Positions 55,233 to 64,000 of a stretch of 64,000 nucleotides of DNA are shown here, in pieces. This DNA comes from Gigaspora rosea (lineage: Eukaryota; Glomeromycota; Glomeromycetes; Diversisporales; Gigasporaceae): positions 1-64,000 of the forward strand of contig QKWP01000484.1 of assembly GCA_003550325.1 (NCBI GenBank). The letters run 5' to 3'. The notes under the pieces were generated by a model. That model searched no databases, was not told the origin of the DNA, and saw only the letters and a program-made list of their open reading frames with translations. The position numbers were made by a program, and so were the translations under genes. Position 1 is the first letter of the stretch, and every line of letters begins with the position of its first letter.

Positions 55233-55388
55233 TTAGGGCAGTATCATTAATTACCTAATTATTTTTTATTAGAGGCCTACCCCCTCCCTCTTCCTTAATA
55301 TAAATATAGTCAGGTTCTTATATATAATTTCAACTTTTTTTACCCCCTCCCCTCTTAAAAAATCAACTAATTTTTTCACTCCTCTTAA
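55233..55388. mobile_element. MITE, TTAGGGCAGT family, copy 3 (inverted)
   Basis: Reads TTAGGGCAGTATCATTAATT at the left and CACTCCTCTTAA at the right; the reverse complement is collinear with 33201 and 51681. It lies inside the decayed sequence that resembles the retroposon. Confidence 0.7.
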
Positions 55389-55904
55389 CTAATATTTGCA
55401 ATACTTTTAAACTGCTATTATTATCTACTTTTGTTCTTGTAAGGTTTATGGTACCTCAACTTATTTTAACTATTCTACTAGTTCTTATACTAATACTTTT
55501 TAAACTTCCAATTTAGTTAGCCTAGTAGAGTTGATTCATTTAGCATTAGGTACTGTTATAGTTTATCTTTTTTTTGTACTTACTTAATTCTAGCAGCCAG
55601 ATTGGTATACCCAACTTACAAGATCTTATTATTTATGTTTTTCTCTTCTATAGTTACCTTCTCTATAGTCACAATCTTTATAATAATCACACAAAATTTA
55701 ACTACTATTTTTTATATATTAAATACCTTTATATAATTACAAATAGCTTATAATCATTATTATATTTTTTAAAAGCTGTTTAAAATTTTTATTAGTAAAA
55801 ATACTCTTATATAATCACAACATTATATATAAAGTTCAAGTTTACAATTGCAAATTCCCAAAAGTAAGATATCTTTTTTAAGACAAAAAGTTATACAAAA
55901 AATC
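55389..55904. other. AT-rich DNA with unresolved repeats
   Basis: 55640-55860 resembles 52095-52370. No gene. Confidence 0.4.
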
Positions 55905-56408
55905 AAAAGTAGCTTATTTTCAAATAAAATTGGTTTTTAGTGATTGCAAGTAGTTGCTATATAGTAAAGTCCAAATTTTACTATATAAATTGATTATAAT
56001 TGCTTAAGTAAACATATTTAGAAGATCAAAATACATATACTAAAAATTTATATCATAATTAGATAACTTTTTATTATTTGACTTTTAATTTTTATATTTA
56101 TCAAATATATTTTTTAAAAAAATTCTAAATTTTTTTGTTGAACTAAAAATTAAAAGTCAAATAATAAATCTTTTCAATTTGAATAAAAATTTTGAATATA
56201 TAGGCTAGGTGCTACAAAAAGGGACCAAATTAACAATTTTTTAAAAGATATTTTTTCACATAAATCAATTTAGAATAAGATTATAATTATTTATTATTTA
56301 AAACACAAAGTAGTCGTATTAATAAAATTTTGCTATATTGTTCTTTAAAGTTTGCACTTTCTTATAATTTATTATAAGATTTGCAACATAAAAAATTAAT
56401 TTTCCAGA

Positions 56409-57893
56409 GGGTGTAGCGACTTAGAGAAGTTGGTAAGTTGTCACTCCCAAGTGGCAGGTTTAGGGTTCAAATCCTACTAACGATGCTTTGAAAAAATAGA
56501 CCTGTGTTCTGGTAACTGTTTCCTGTCGATCGGTTGGGTACATTACCTGTAGTTCTTGGTTACCATTTCGAATGGGAGCTTTTGGGTGAAGTTGTATCTC
56601 ATGACTCAGTTGGGTACATTACCTGTAGTTCTTGGTTACCATCTCGAATGTGAGCTTTTGGGTGAAGTTGTATCTCATGACACAAACAAATCCAAGGAAC
56701 CGGGAAAATAGAAACCCATTTGGCAAGACCCGAGTAAGGAGGTAGCAAAAATCTTTGACGGTATTACCAAAACCGGAATATTGGACCAGAGCTGAAGTAC
56801 CGGATGTCGACCTCAGGAACAAGGTCTACCAACCTGGCCGCCGGATCGAGTACCGGAGAAAAAGGACCTATGTTATAGAAGTAGGTACCAGGGGGAGAAA
56901 AACCATGATGGCACCTAATGCCGGGTAAATCAACCCTTCCGGGCCAACTGGATTGGAAGTCTGGAAAAACCAGTAAAGGACCGGTAGGAAAGTGATGGTG
57001 GGTACCGGGGTTGGAGCGAACCTTACAAGGGCAAAAGTAGGTATTGGTAAGAGGACAGAGGTAATCCTGTCTTGCAAGTGTTGGCCTCGGTCATAGCGAT
57101 AAGTACCGAAGTGCAGTGTTGTCACTTGAATGTGTCTATACTATGTTTTTGTCCAACGTCCAAGATTGTCCAAAATCGTCCAAGCCTATGTCACATGTTT
57201 AACTAATCAATAAAGTAATTTAAAAAAATATATTATTATATATTTTTTTAGGTGCTGGACTCATTGGTGAAAAATTAAAATAGATTATCTTAATAAAATT
57301 TTAAGTAATTTTAATTTGAAAAAATGTCCAAAATGTCCAAAAACGTCCAAGTGACAACTGCCGAAGTGTAGGTGAATACCTGATATAGGACAGGTACCGC
57401 TCTACCAAGTCTCCCGTCGAGAATAACAGAACCGGGAATACCCGGCTGGGTCCTAAGGCAATAGATAAGTATCTGGAACTTGCTGACTGACTTATGTAAC
57501 AGGCCTGTTCTGGTGATACAAGATGGGTTGGCAGGCGGAACATGGATAGAGGGTTTAAATAGGCAATTCCCGTAGTTGGGTTGCAAGTATGGCAGCTAGT
57601 GTGGAACCCTTGGGCAGACCACTTAAATTAGATATCAAAAGTGTATATATGGCTAGATGTATCCTCATCTAGGATCAGAGGGTTTAAATAGGCAATTCCT
57701 ATAGTTGGGTTGCAAATATGGTAGCTAGTGTGGAACCCTGGGGCGAAGCACTTAAATTAGACACCAAAAGTGTATGTGTGGCTAGATGTATCCTCGTCTA
57801 TGTAACAAATGCTGGTATTTCCATTAGAGGATACTGACGGCCCTAATATCTTGAATAAAATTCCTAAGTCCCAAGACGGGCACTTTAATTAAA
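56409..57893 (+). mobile_element. tRNA-headed SINE-like retroposon, second copy
   Basis: Head GGGTGTAGCGACTTAGAG with B box GGTTCAAATCC (56466-56476), body collinear with 30104-32335, end GACGGGCACTTTAATTAAAA. It lacks the two MITEs present in the first copy and so defines their empty sites. It carries its own hAT-type MITE (57114-57360), a duplication of about 80 bp near 56530-56690, and a repeated segment (GTTTAAATAGGCAATTCC at about 57553 and 57681). Flanks TTAATTTTCCAGA and TTGATTTTCCAAA are a decayed target duplication. Confidence 0.75.
57114..57360. mobile_element. hAT-type MITE, 247 bp, perfect 8-bp duplication
   Basis: Ends CAGTGTTGTCACTTG and CAAGTGACAACTG; flanked by CCGAAGTG at 57106-57113 and 57361-57368, with the empty site CCGAAGTGTAG in the retroposon copy at about 31931. 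Sub-terminal GTCCAA units are inverted. Other copies: 59484-59725 (mirror, cut by a gap) and the two halves at 59727-59818 and 61123-61311. Confidence 0.9.
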
Positions 57894-59725
57894 AAAAAAT
57901 TTTTGATTTTCCAAAGATCTTTTGTTTTGTCAATTTGGTCCCTTTTAACAGCACCTAGCCCATATATATTTTGATCTCTTGAATAAGTTTATTTAAGCAA
58001 TTAAATTAATTTTTATAGTAGAATTTGGAGTTTATTATATAGTAACTATTATCAATTGGGATTGCTTATTTTTGAATAATAATGTTTTTAGTTTTTTAGT
58101 CAAAACAAAGAAAGTAGCTTATGTTTGAAAATCTACTATAAGTAAATTAACTTTAATTGGTGATCCACCAGTCAACCGGAGAGTCATCATAGTAAAAAGT
58201 GACTTAGATTACTATATAAATTTACTATAGTGCGAATGTGGCGTGCACATATTTAAAACTTTTTTTTATACTAAGTTAATCATCTTTCTGGCTTAAGAGG
58301 CTTTTGTAAAGCTCATTAAAACGCATCTAATGGTGGTTAGAGCGTCAAAATCGGCTTGGTAGATGCCAAGATATCTTTAAAAAACCTTTCTTTTACTATG
58401 TAAATTTTCTTGCAAATAATAGTATTGTTTGCAAGAAAATTTACATAGTAAAAGAAAGGGGTTTTAAAGATATCTTGGCATCTACCAAGCCGATTTTGAC
58501 GCTCTAACCACCATTAGATGCGTTTTAATGAGCTTTACAAAAGTCTCTTAAGCCAGAAAGATGATTAACTTAGTATAAAAAAAAGTTTTAAATATGTGCA
58601 CGCCACATTCGCACTATAGTAAATTTATATAGTAATCTAAGTCACTTTTTACTATGATGACTCTCCGGTTGACTGGTGGATCACCAATTAAAGTTAATTT
58701 ACTTATAGTAGATTTTCAAACATAAGCTACTTTCTTTGTTTTGACTAAAAAACTAAAAACATTATTATTCAAAAATAAGCAATCCCAATTGATAATAGTT
58801 ACTATATAATAAACTCCAAATTCTACTATAAAAATTAATTTAATTGCTTAAATAAACTTATTCAAGAGATCAAAATATATATGGGCTAGGTGCTGTTAAA
58901 AGGGACCAAATTGACAAAACAAAAGATCTTTGGAAAATCAAAAATTTTTTTTTAATTAAAGTGCCCGTCTTGGGACTTAGGAATTTTATTCAAGATATTA
59001 GGGCCGTCAGTATCCTCTAATGGAAATACCAGCATTTGTTACATAGACGAGGATACATCTAGCCACACATACACTTTTGGTGTCTAATTTAAGTGCTTCG
59101 CCCCAGGGTTCCACACTAGCTACCATATTTGCAACCCAACTATAGGAATTGCCTATTTAAACCCTCTGATCCTAGATGAGGATACATCTAGCCATATATA
59201 CACTTTTGATATCTAATTTAAGTGGTCTGCCCAAGGGTTCCACACTAGCTGCCATACTTGCAACCCAACTACGGGAATTGCCTATTTAAACCCTCTATCC
59301 ATGTTCCGCCTGCCAACCCATCTTGTATCACCAGAACAGGCCTGTTACATAAGTCAGTCAGCAAGTTCCAGATACTTATCTATTGCCTTAGGACCCAGCC
59401 GGGTATTCCCGGTTCTGTTATTCTCGACGGGAGACTTGGTAGAGCGGTACCTGTCCTATATCAGGTATTCACCTACACTTCGGCAGTTGTCACTTGGACG
59501 TTTTTGGACATTTTGGACATTTTTTCAAATTAAAATTACTTAAAATTTTATTAAGATAATCTATTTTAATTTTTCACCAATGAGTCCAGCACCTAAAAAA
59601 ATATATAATAATATATTTTTTTAAATTACTTTATTGATTAGTTAAACATGTGACATAGGCTTGGACGATTTTGGACAATCTTGGACGTTGGACAAAAACA
59701 TAGTATAGACACATTCAAGTGACAA
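57119..59725. repeat. Near-perfect 2.6-kb palindrome (arms about 1.3 kb)
   Basis: The reverse complement of 57119-58416 matches 58428-59725, centre at 58422, loop about 11 bp. Only three differences were noticed (two around 58380-58385 versus 58460-58465, one in the AAGAGGCTTTTG stretch). It covers part of the retroposon, a MITE, the right end of the 56203 element and 460 bp of flank, so it is an inverted segmental duplication and not one foldback transposon. Identical open frames at 57311-57586 and 59258-59533 arise from this and are not genes. The right arm stops exactly at the N. Confidence 0.9.
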
Positions 59726-59726
59726 N
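59726..59726. other. Assembly gap (single N)
   Basis: Contig junction inside two copies of the hAT-type MITE: the left side stops near the end of the mirrored copy, the right side starts mid-element. Confidence 0.95.
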
Positions 59727-59969
59727 AAATTAAAATAGATTATCTTAATAAAATTTTAAGTAATTTTAATTTGAAAAAATGTCCAAAATGTCCAAAAAGT
59801 GTCCAAGTGACAACACTGCCCTATGGTGCACTCTAATCATAGGATATATAAACAATTGATGATCAATAATAATTATTAGCTTTTTTTTTGCTTTGATTGT
59901 TTTTGGTTTTATTATATTTACTAACTACTTTTATTCTTTTTTCTTTTAGATAACAGGTTTGTCATTAGT

Positions 59970-60300
59970 AGTACTATTACTTTGGTGTTGTTGTTTTGGT
60001 GTTATTGTTATTTTGATATTGTTATCATACCAGTATCATCATTATTTCGATATCATCATCATTTCGGTATTGTTGTTATTTCAGTATCATCAATATTTCA
60101 GTTTTCTGATTAACATACATTTGCCATCTACTTTGCTATTTGCTATGTACTATTTGCTTTGCCATTTGTTTTGTGCCTCTTTGCTGTCTACTTTGCTGTC
60201 TGCTTTACTGTCTGCTTTGCTATTTGCTTTACTGCTTCTTTATTGTTGTTTGCATAAATTTCATTTGTGTTTTGTAACTTTATCAACATGCCGCATTTAA
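59970..60300. repeat. Short tandem repeats (TATCATCATTATTTCG; TTTGCTGTCTAC)
   Basis: Two adjacent degenerate arrays of 12-16-bp units. The 113-codon plus frame across them is Leu/Cys-rich low complexity and is not credited. Confidence 0.6.
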
Positions 60301-60678
60301 GGTGTAGTTGCTTAGACTTTATATGAATCTCATTATATAAGTGCTATTTTGCCATTGGTATATATGGTCATATATATATTCTTGGATTTCTGGATATAAG
60401 TTTTTTAAGAGCATTTTTGGAGTATATGATTTTTTTGTTCTGCATATTTGAAAAGTATGACTTTGACACTATACATGTAAATTTTTTTTTTCTTTTTACT
60501 AATATTTTTTTTTCTATCTAGGTATAGACTAAGCTCATCTTTTTTTCTTGTATTTATATAGTTTTTTCATGTTATTGATAATGGGTTTAGTTATTATACT
60601 AATACAGTGTATTGTAAAAATTTTGGTATGTTGTAGTAGTTGCATTGTTGGGTTTATATGATCCATTAGTGTAGTTTA

Positions 60679-60850
60679 GTTAGGGTTAGGGTAGAGTATA
60701 ATTAGTTAGTTAGTTAGCTTTGCTAGGATTAGAGTTAGAGTTAGGGTATAATTAGTTAGCTTTGTTAGAGTTAGAGTTAGGGTAAGGGTTAGAGTTGGGT
60801 TAAGGTTAGGTTAGGGTTAGAGTGAGGCTTGGTGTAAGGCTTTGGGTTAA
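60679..60850. repeat. Interstitial telomere-like tract (TTAGGG variants)
   Basis: About 165 bp of TTAGGG, TTAGAG and TTAGTTAG variants, the longest such tract in the window. It leads directly into the 'ttagcaagaaatttttttgtt' and CACCTGATCTTAGAATTTGA segments shared (inverted) with 22780 and 25119, so the tract is part of a dispersed repeat and not evidence of a chromosome end. Confidence 0.65.
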
Positions 60851-61311
60851 AAAGGGCTTTAGTTATATTAAAATTTAGCAAGAAATTTTTTTGTTAGAAA
60901 CCAAAAGGTAGTTTCATATATGAAATTTTGATTTGGAAGCAATTTTTGGCAAAACGAACATTTTTTTGACTTTTTCAAATGTGTGATGTTACACCTGATC
61001 TTAGAATTTGATTGGCATGTTGGAATGGGTTACAGTAACTGCAGTTACAAATTAATTAATTCTAAAATATTTACTTTTATATAATTATTGAGAATTATAA
61101 TTTGGTGCACTATGCCCTATGGCAGTATTGTCACTTGGACATGTCCATACTATGTTTTTTGTCCAACGTCCAAGATTGTCCAAAATCGTCCAAGCCTATG
61201 TCCTATGTTTAACTAATCAATAAAGTAATTTAAAAAAATATATAATTATATATTTTTTTAGATGCTGAACTCATTGGTGAAAAAATTAAAATAGATTATC
61301 TTAATAAAATT

Positions 61312-61312
61312 N
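61312..61312. other. Assembly gap (single N)
   Basis: Joins the left half of a hAT-type MITE to the middle of a 650-bp MITE: both sides are repeats, so the join is not supported by unique sequence. Confidence 0.95.
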
Positions 61313-61631
61313 TGATTTACTTGTAAAAATTAAGACTTGTATTAGAAGTGAAAATTTTTTTTATAGACGGGAACATATAAAATTTGAGAAAACCTAAAAA
61401 AAAATTTCTATAGTAAAAGTTCCAAAACAAAAACTTTAAACTTTTATTACACCAAAGTTTTTTTAATAATTTTAAAAAAATTTTATAATAAAGTTAATAA
61501 AACAGAACTAATATTATATTTTTTACTTAGAAAGTATATAGCTAAAATTAATATTTAAGATTTTATTTAAAACATTTAAAATTTTATAATTTTCGCTGGC
61601 AAATATGCCTGCATAACAAATTAAGGGATAA
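61313..61631. mobile_element. Partial copy of the 650-bp MITE
   Basis: Collinear with 16236-16550 (same orientation), ending GCTGGCAAATATGCCTGC and ATTAAGGGATA. Starts at the gap. Confidence 0.75.
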
Positions 61632-62091
61632 TTATTTAGTTTTAGGAGTTTGTTAGTATATCTTAAAAGCTGCTTGTATCGTTTAAGCTATTTGTGTACA
61701 GTGTATAAAATAGCATGATAAAAATTCGGATCTACCGTTTTTTATATTGCATATACCGGTATTTTAAAATTGGGCCAGTTCAACAAACGGTGCATGATCC
61801 GGAATTTTTTGAAGTAACTGGTGCGTGCACCTATGTCCCCCAATAATCTGATGATCATTTTCTACTAATGCAGGTTTTTTTTTTTGAACCGGCATTTTTT
61901 TATATAACAGGTGCATGTACCAGTAAATTAAAATTTCTATTTTAAACACTGTTTGTATAATAACTTTATAGAATTTAAAAGCAACAATCTTCAAAATGTT
62001 CATTGTATATAATAATCTATATAATAAATTTGGAGTAATTTAATTTTTGTAATACTACTAAATAATAAATTAAAGAAGTTTAATATGCTTC
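61632..62091. other. Unassigned DNA with paired ACCGGTATTTT / CCGGAATTTT motifs
   Basis: GGTGCATGATCCGGAATTTT, GGTGCGTGCACC and ACCGGCATTTTTTTATATAA, GGTGCATGTACC (61790-61922) form two direct copies about 110 bp apart. A minus frame of 79 codons crosses them; it is not supported. Confidence 0.4.
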
Positions 62092-62582
62092 GCACCCATG
62101 TGATGTGCTTGTATATCGCACCCTAATTGGATTGGCTAAATTGCAGATCATTATTTTTTTAAAAAAAAACCAATTTTTGATAAAATTCTTTAGATTAAGA
62201 ATTAGTCTATGAAATTTTAAGAAAAGTCTTAAAAATTTTGCGTTTATATGCAAAATTTAGTGCTGAACAAGTTTACTTAGTCGAACTGGAAAGATTGTCT
62301 TAATAAAATTTAAAGAAATCATCAAAAAACAAGTTTAAAAAATGAAAAATTGCGAATATCTTTAAATTTTATTAAGATAACCTTTTACTTCGACTAAGTA
62401 AACTTGTTCAGCACAAAATTTTGCATATAGGCGCAATAAAATTTAAGAATTTCCTAGTAAACCTTCTATACTAATCCTAACCTAAAAATTTTCACAATAA
62501 TTTGTTTATTTTTTTAAAAATAACGATCTACAAATTTAGCCAATCAAATTAGGGTACGATATATAAGCACATCGAGGGTGCG
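62092..62582. mobile_element. MITE/foldback of about 490 bp, GCACCC ends
   Basis: Inverted repeats of about 75 bp: left GCACCCATGTGATGTGCTTG, right reversed GCACCCTCGATGTGCTTATA, both then TATATCG.ACCCTAATT and GGCTAAATT. Inside, a second inverted pair built on CTGAACAAGTTTACTTAGTC. ATATGC occurs next to each end (62083-62088 and 62585-62590), a possible target duplication. Confidence 0.75.
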
Positions 62583-62783
62583 AGATATGCATTTATTCTA
62601 AATTAAAAATGTATATCATATGTCAATTATGACATATTGATCACATGGTACAAGGGGTACACTATAATGCAGATGTACCAAAAAATAAAACTCTATATTT
62701 TATTATTATATAAAATTTTTTTTATATATAAAAATATTTTATTAATAAAATTTAGAAGTTTGCTATTTATCGCCAGTGGTAAT

Positions 62784-62925
62784 AGGACTCTGAAATATAC
62801 AAAGATAAATCAGATTAATTATAAAATTACCAAAATAGAAAGATTTGTAGAAAAACTTCAAAAATATGCAAAAAAATTACTATAAATAGAAAAGATCTGT
62901 ATAAAAAACACCAAAAATAAGCAAT
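62784..62925. mobile_element. Partial MITE of the AGGACCC family
   Basis: AGGACTCTGAAATATACAAA, then the family interior (GTAGAAAAACTTCAAAAATA, GAAAAGATCTGTATAAAAAA). The right terminus is replaced by a GGTGATCATCACC palindrome. The plus frame at 62637-62885 overlaps it and is chance. Confidence 0.65.
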
Positions 62926-63140
62926 TGGTGATCATCACCAATATATATTTTGTATCTTTGAATTTTGTCTATAAAATCACCTTTGGGACTCTAACAAAAA
63001 AAACTTCTTGTAAAATTTTGGTATAAACTATGCTCTTTTGTCGTATTCTAGTTTTTACCCTAACCCTAATATTAATCAAATTTTAGTTTTTATTTTAGCA
63101 AAAAACTTTTTATTAATTTTTGTTAATCACTAGTGATAAT
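62926..63140. repeat. Dispersed repeat with CTAACCCTAA tract
   Basis: TTCTTGTAAAATTTTGGTAT and TACCCTAACCCTAATATTAA (63056-63075) match the ordered segments at 22780 and 25119. Confidence 0.5.
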
Positions 63141-64000
63141 TATTGCTGGCAATAAGTAGTATTTTTCTAAAATTTAACAATAAAAACAAGCCAACTTTAA
63201 AAGCTTATATTTTAACAACTATCTCATTAATTCTTATTAATATTTTTTATTTATTTACTAAAAACAATATTATAATATATCTGTTTTTTAGATTGATATA
63301 TATATATATATATATTTTATTCTTTGACAGTCTCGCTGGTACTACATTAATAAGTTTACATATAAAAACTGAAGCTTATCTATGTATTAAACCCTCAGAT
63401 TGCAAGTTCAACAACATCCAACTGCGTCAACTATGCCCAGATGCGACCTGTCGCACTAACTTCTATAAAGTTAGGGACTATTCGTCAGCCCTGTCAAAGA
63501 CTAACTTTTAATTTTTCCTACCTAAGTTACCAAGTAGGATATTTAAATCCGCAGAAAAAAGAAATAAAAGAAAGAAAAAAGGGTATAAAAAAGAGGGAAA
63601 AACTAAAACAACCTAAATGAATAACCAAAATAATAAAAAGAAAAAACAAGGAAACAAAGATAGAAAAAACAAAAGAAGCGATGACAGAACTGAAAAAAAA
63701 TATACTATTAAACCTGTACTAGATTATAAAAATTATATAATACACTAAATGAATAAGTCTTTATTCTACATCCATCTAAGCATTATATATAAATGGGTAA
63801 AATCATAAAAAACCTGTAGAGAACCTTGCGCCTAAAAGAACCTTCTAGAAAGAAATTTCGTGTCGTGTTTCCTCCAAAATGCTTCACGTATTATTAATTG
63901 TTTATTTCATAAGGTCGAAACTTACTCGTGGCTTAATTCCGGTTAGGTAGGCGCCTTCTCAATTTGGACGAAGTAAACATTGCTAATCTTTTGGAGGGGG
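63141..64000. other. Unassigned DNA to the end of the window
   Basis: The plus frame 63143-63511 ends in a GC-richer, non-repetitive stretch (about 63345-63511: LHIKTEAYLCIKPSDCKFNN and onward) that could be a coding relic, but it begins in AT-rich noise and no family is recognised. 63840-64000 is also more complex (for instance RKKFRVVFPPKCFTYY then a stop) and may be the edge of a gene lying mostly beyond the window. Confidence 0.3.

Larger units (their letters stand above)
56203..57960. mobile_element. TIR element, 1.76 kb, GGCTAGGTGCT ends, carrying a retroposon
   Basis: Inverted ends GGCTAGGTGCTACAAAAAGG and, reversed, GGCTAGGTGCTGTTAAAAGG, both continuing GACCAAATT. Flanked by AATATATA (56195-56202) and CATATATA (57961-57968), seven of eight identical. 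Apart from about 270 bp it is filled by the retroposon 56409-57893, so the original element was small and without a transposase. Confidence 0.75.
55905..58131. mobile_element. Foldback MITE related to 30456, split by a 1.76-kb element
   Basis: AGTAGCTTATTTTCAA at 55907 and GTAGCTTATGTTTGAAAA at 58112 are its inverted ends. The two parts (to 56202, from 57961) join as AAAATTTTGAATATATATTTTGATC, matching the palindromic interior of the 30456-31003 element. It is the outermost layer of the nest. Confidence 0.55.
59727..61311. other. Contig bounded by two halves of one hAT-type MITE
   Basis: 59727-59818 is the right half of the MITE, ending CAAGTGACAACACTG, followed by CCCTATGG (59819-59826). 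61123-61311 is the left half, starting CAGTATTGTCACTTGG, preceded by CCCTATGG (61115-61122). The halves overlap by about 29 bp (AAATTAAAATAGATTATCTT onward), so joining the end to the start yields a full MITE with an 8-bp duplication. The piece is thus circularly permuted. Between are T-rich repeats and a telomere-like tract. Confidence 0.8.

Noticed and set aside
57301..57586. Open frames of 80 and 91 codons repeated identically at 59258-59543
   Set aside because: They are the two arms of the palindrome over a retroposon and a MITE; the other retroposon copy does not keep the frame.
60679..60850. A true telomere or chromosome end
   Set aside because: Degenerate, internal, and part of a repeat found at several places.
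63143..63511. 122-codon plus-strand frame
   Set aside because: The first two thirds are AT-rich noise including a TA microsatellite; the last third is noted as a possible relic but matches nothing known to me.

Overview
The window is very AT-rich eukaryotic DNA, full of long A and T runs, with few genes and a very high density of small repeats. The best-supported gene has five exons, short fungal-looking introns (GTAAG/GTATG donors, T-rich tracts ending in TAG or AAG at the acceptors), and encodes a seven-helix receptor with an Asn- and Ser-rich tail. A pogo/Tigger transposase relic and scattered TTAGGG-like tracts are also present. This suits an early-diverging, repeat-rich fungus such as an arbuscular mycorrhizal (Glomeromycotina) species. 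That is inference; nothing in the window names the organism.

Layout. 1-10 kb: low-complexity and tandem arrays, a 497-bp tRNA-derived SINE on the minus strand (5116-5612) and several miniature inverted-repeat elements (MITEs). 10-14 kb: a cluster of one MITE family, with a hAT-type MITE and a 510-bp foldback nested in it. 14-19.7 kb: unique-looking DNA without a convincing gene, two MITEs and a tandem array. 19.7-25 kb: T-rich DNA and a 115-135-bp repeat array. 25-33 kb: a MITE-dense block holding a 3.4-kb structure with Tigger-type ends, inside which sits a full-length retroposon of about 1 kb with a 16-bp target-site duplication (30104-32335), itself hit by two further MITEs. 33-39 kb: more MITEs and arrays, and some unassigned higher-GC DNA.

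39.6-41.9 kb: the intact receptor gene (minus strand). 42-48 kb: Tigger-type MITEs and a palindromic array element with a hAT-like 8-bp target duplication. 48.3-50.2 kb: the pogo/Tigger transposase pseudogene, whose single intron carries two MITEs. 52-56 kb: MITEs, a foldback and another array element. 56.2-59.7 kb: a four-layer nest of insertions, part of which is copied as a near-perfect 2.6-kb palindrome that ends at an assembly gap. 59.7-61.3 kb: a 1.6-kb piece between two single-N gaps, whose two ends are the two halves of one MITE. 61.3-64 kb: MITEs and unassigned DNA.

The receptor is the only gene that looks functional. The rest is mostly layered transposition: Tigger-type TA-duplicating MITEs (possibly mobilised by relatives of the 48-kb transposase), several families making 8-bp duplications, and two tRNA-headed retroposons that would depend on a LINE not seen here. 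All repeat calls come from comparing sequences by eye within this window; no database was searched.
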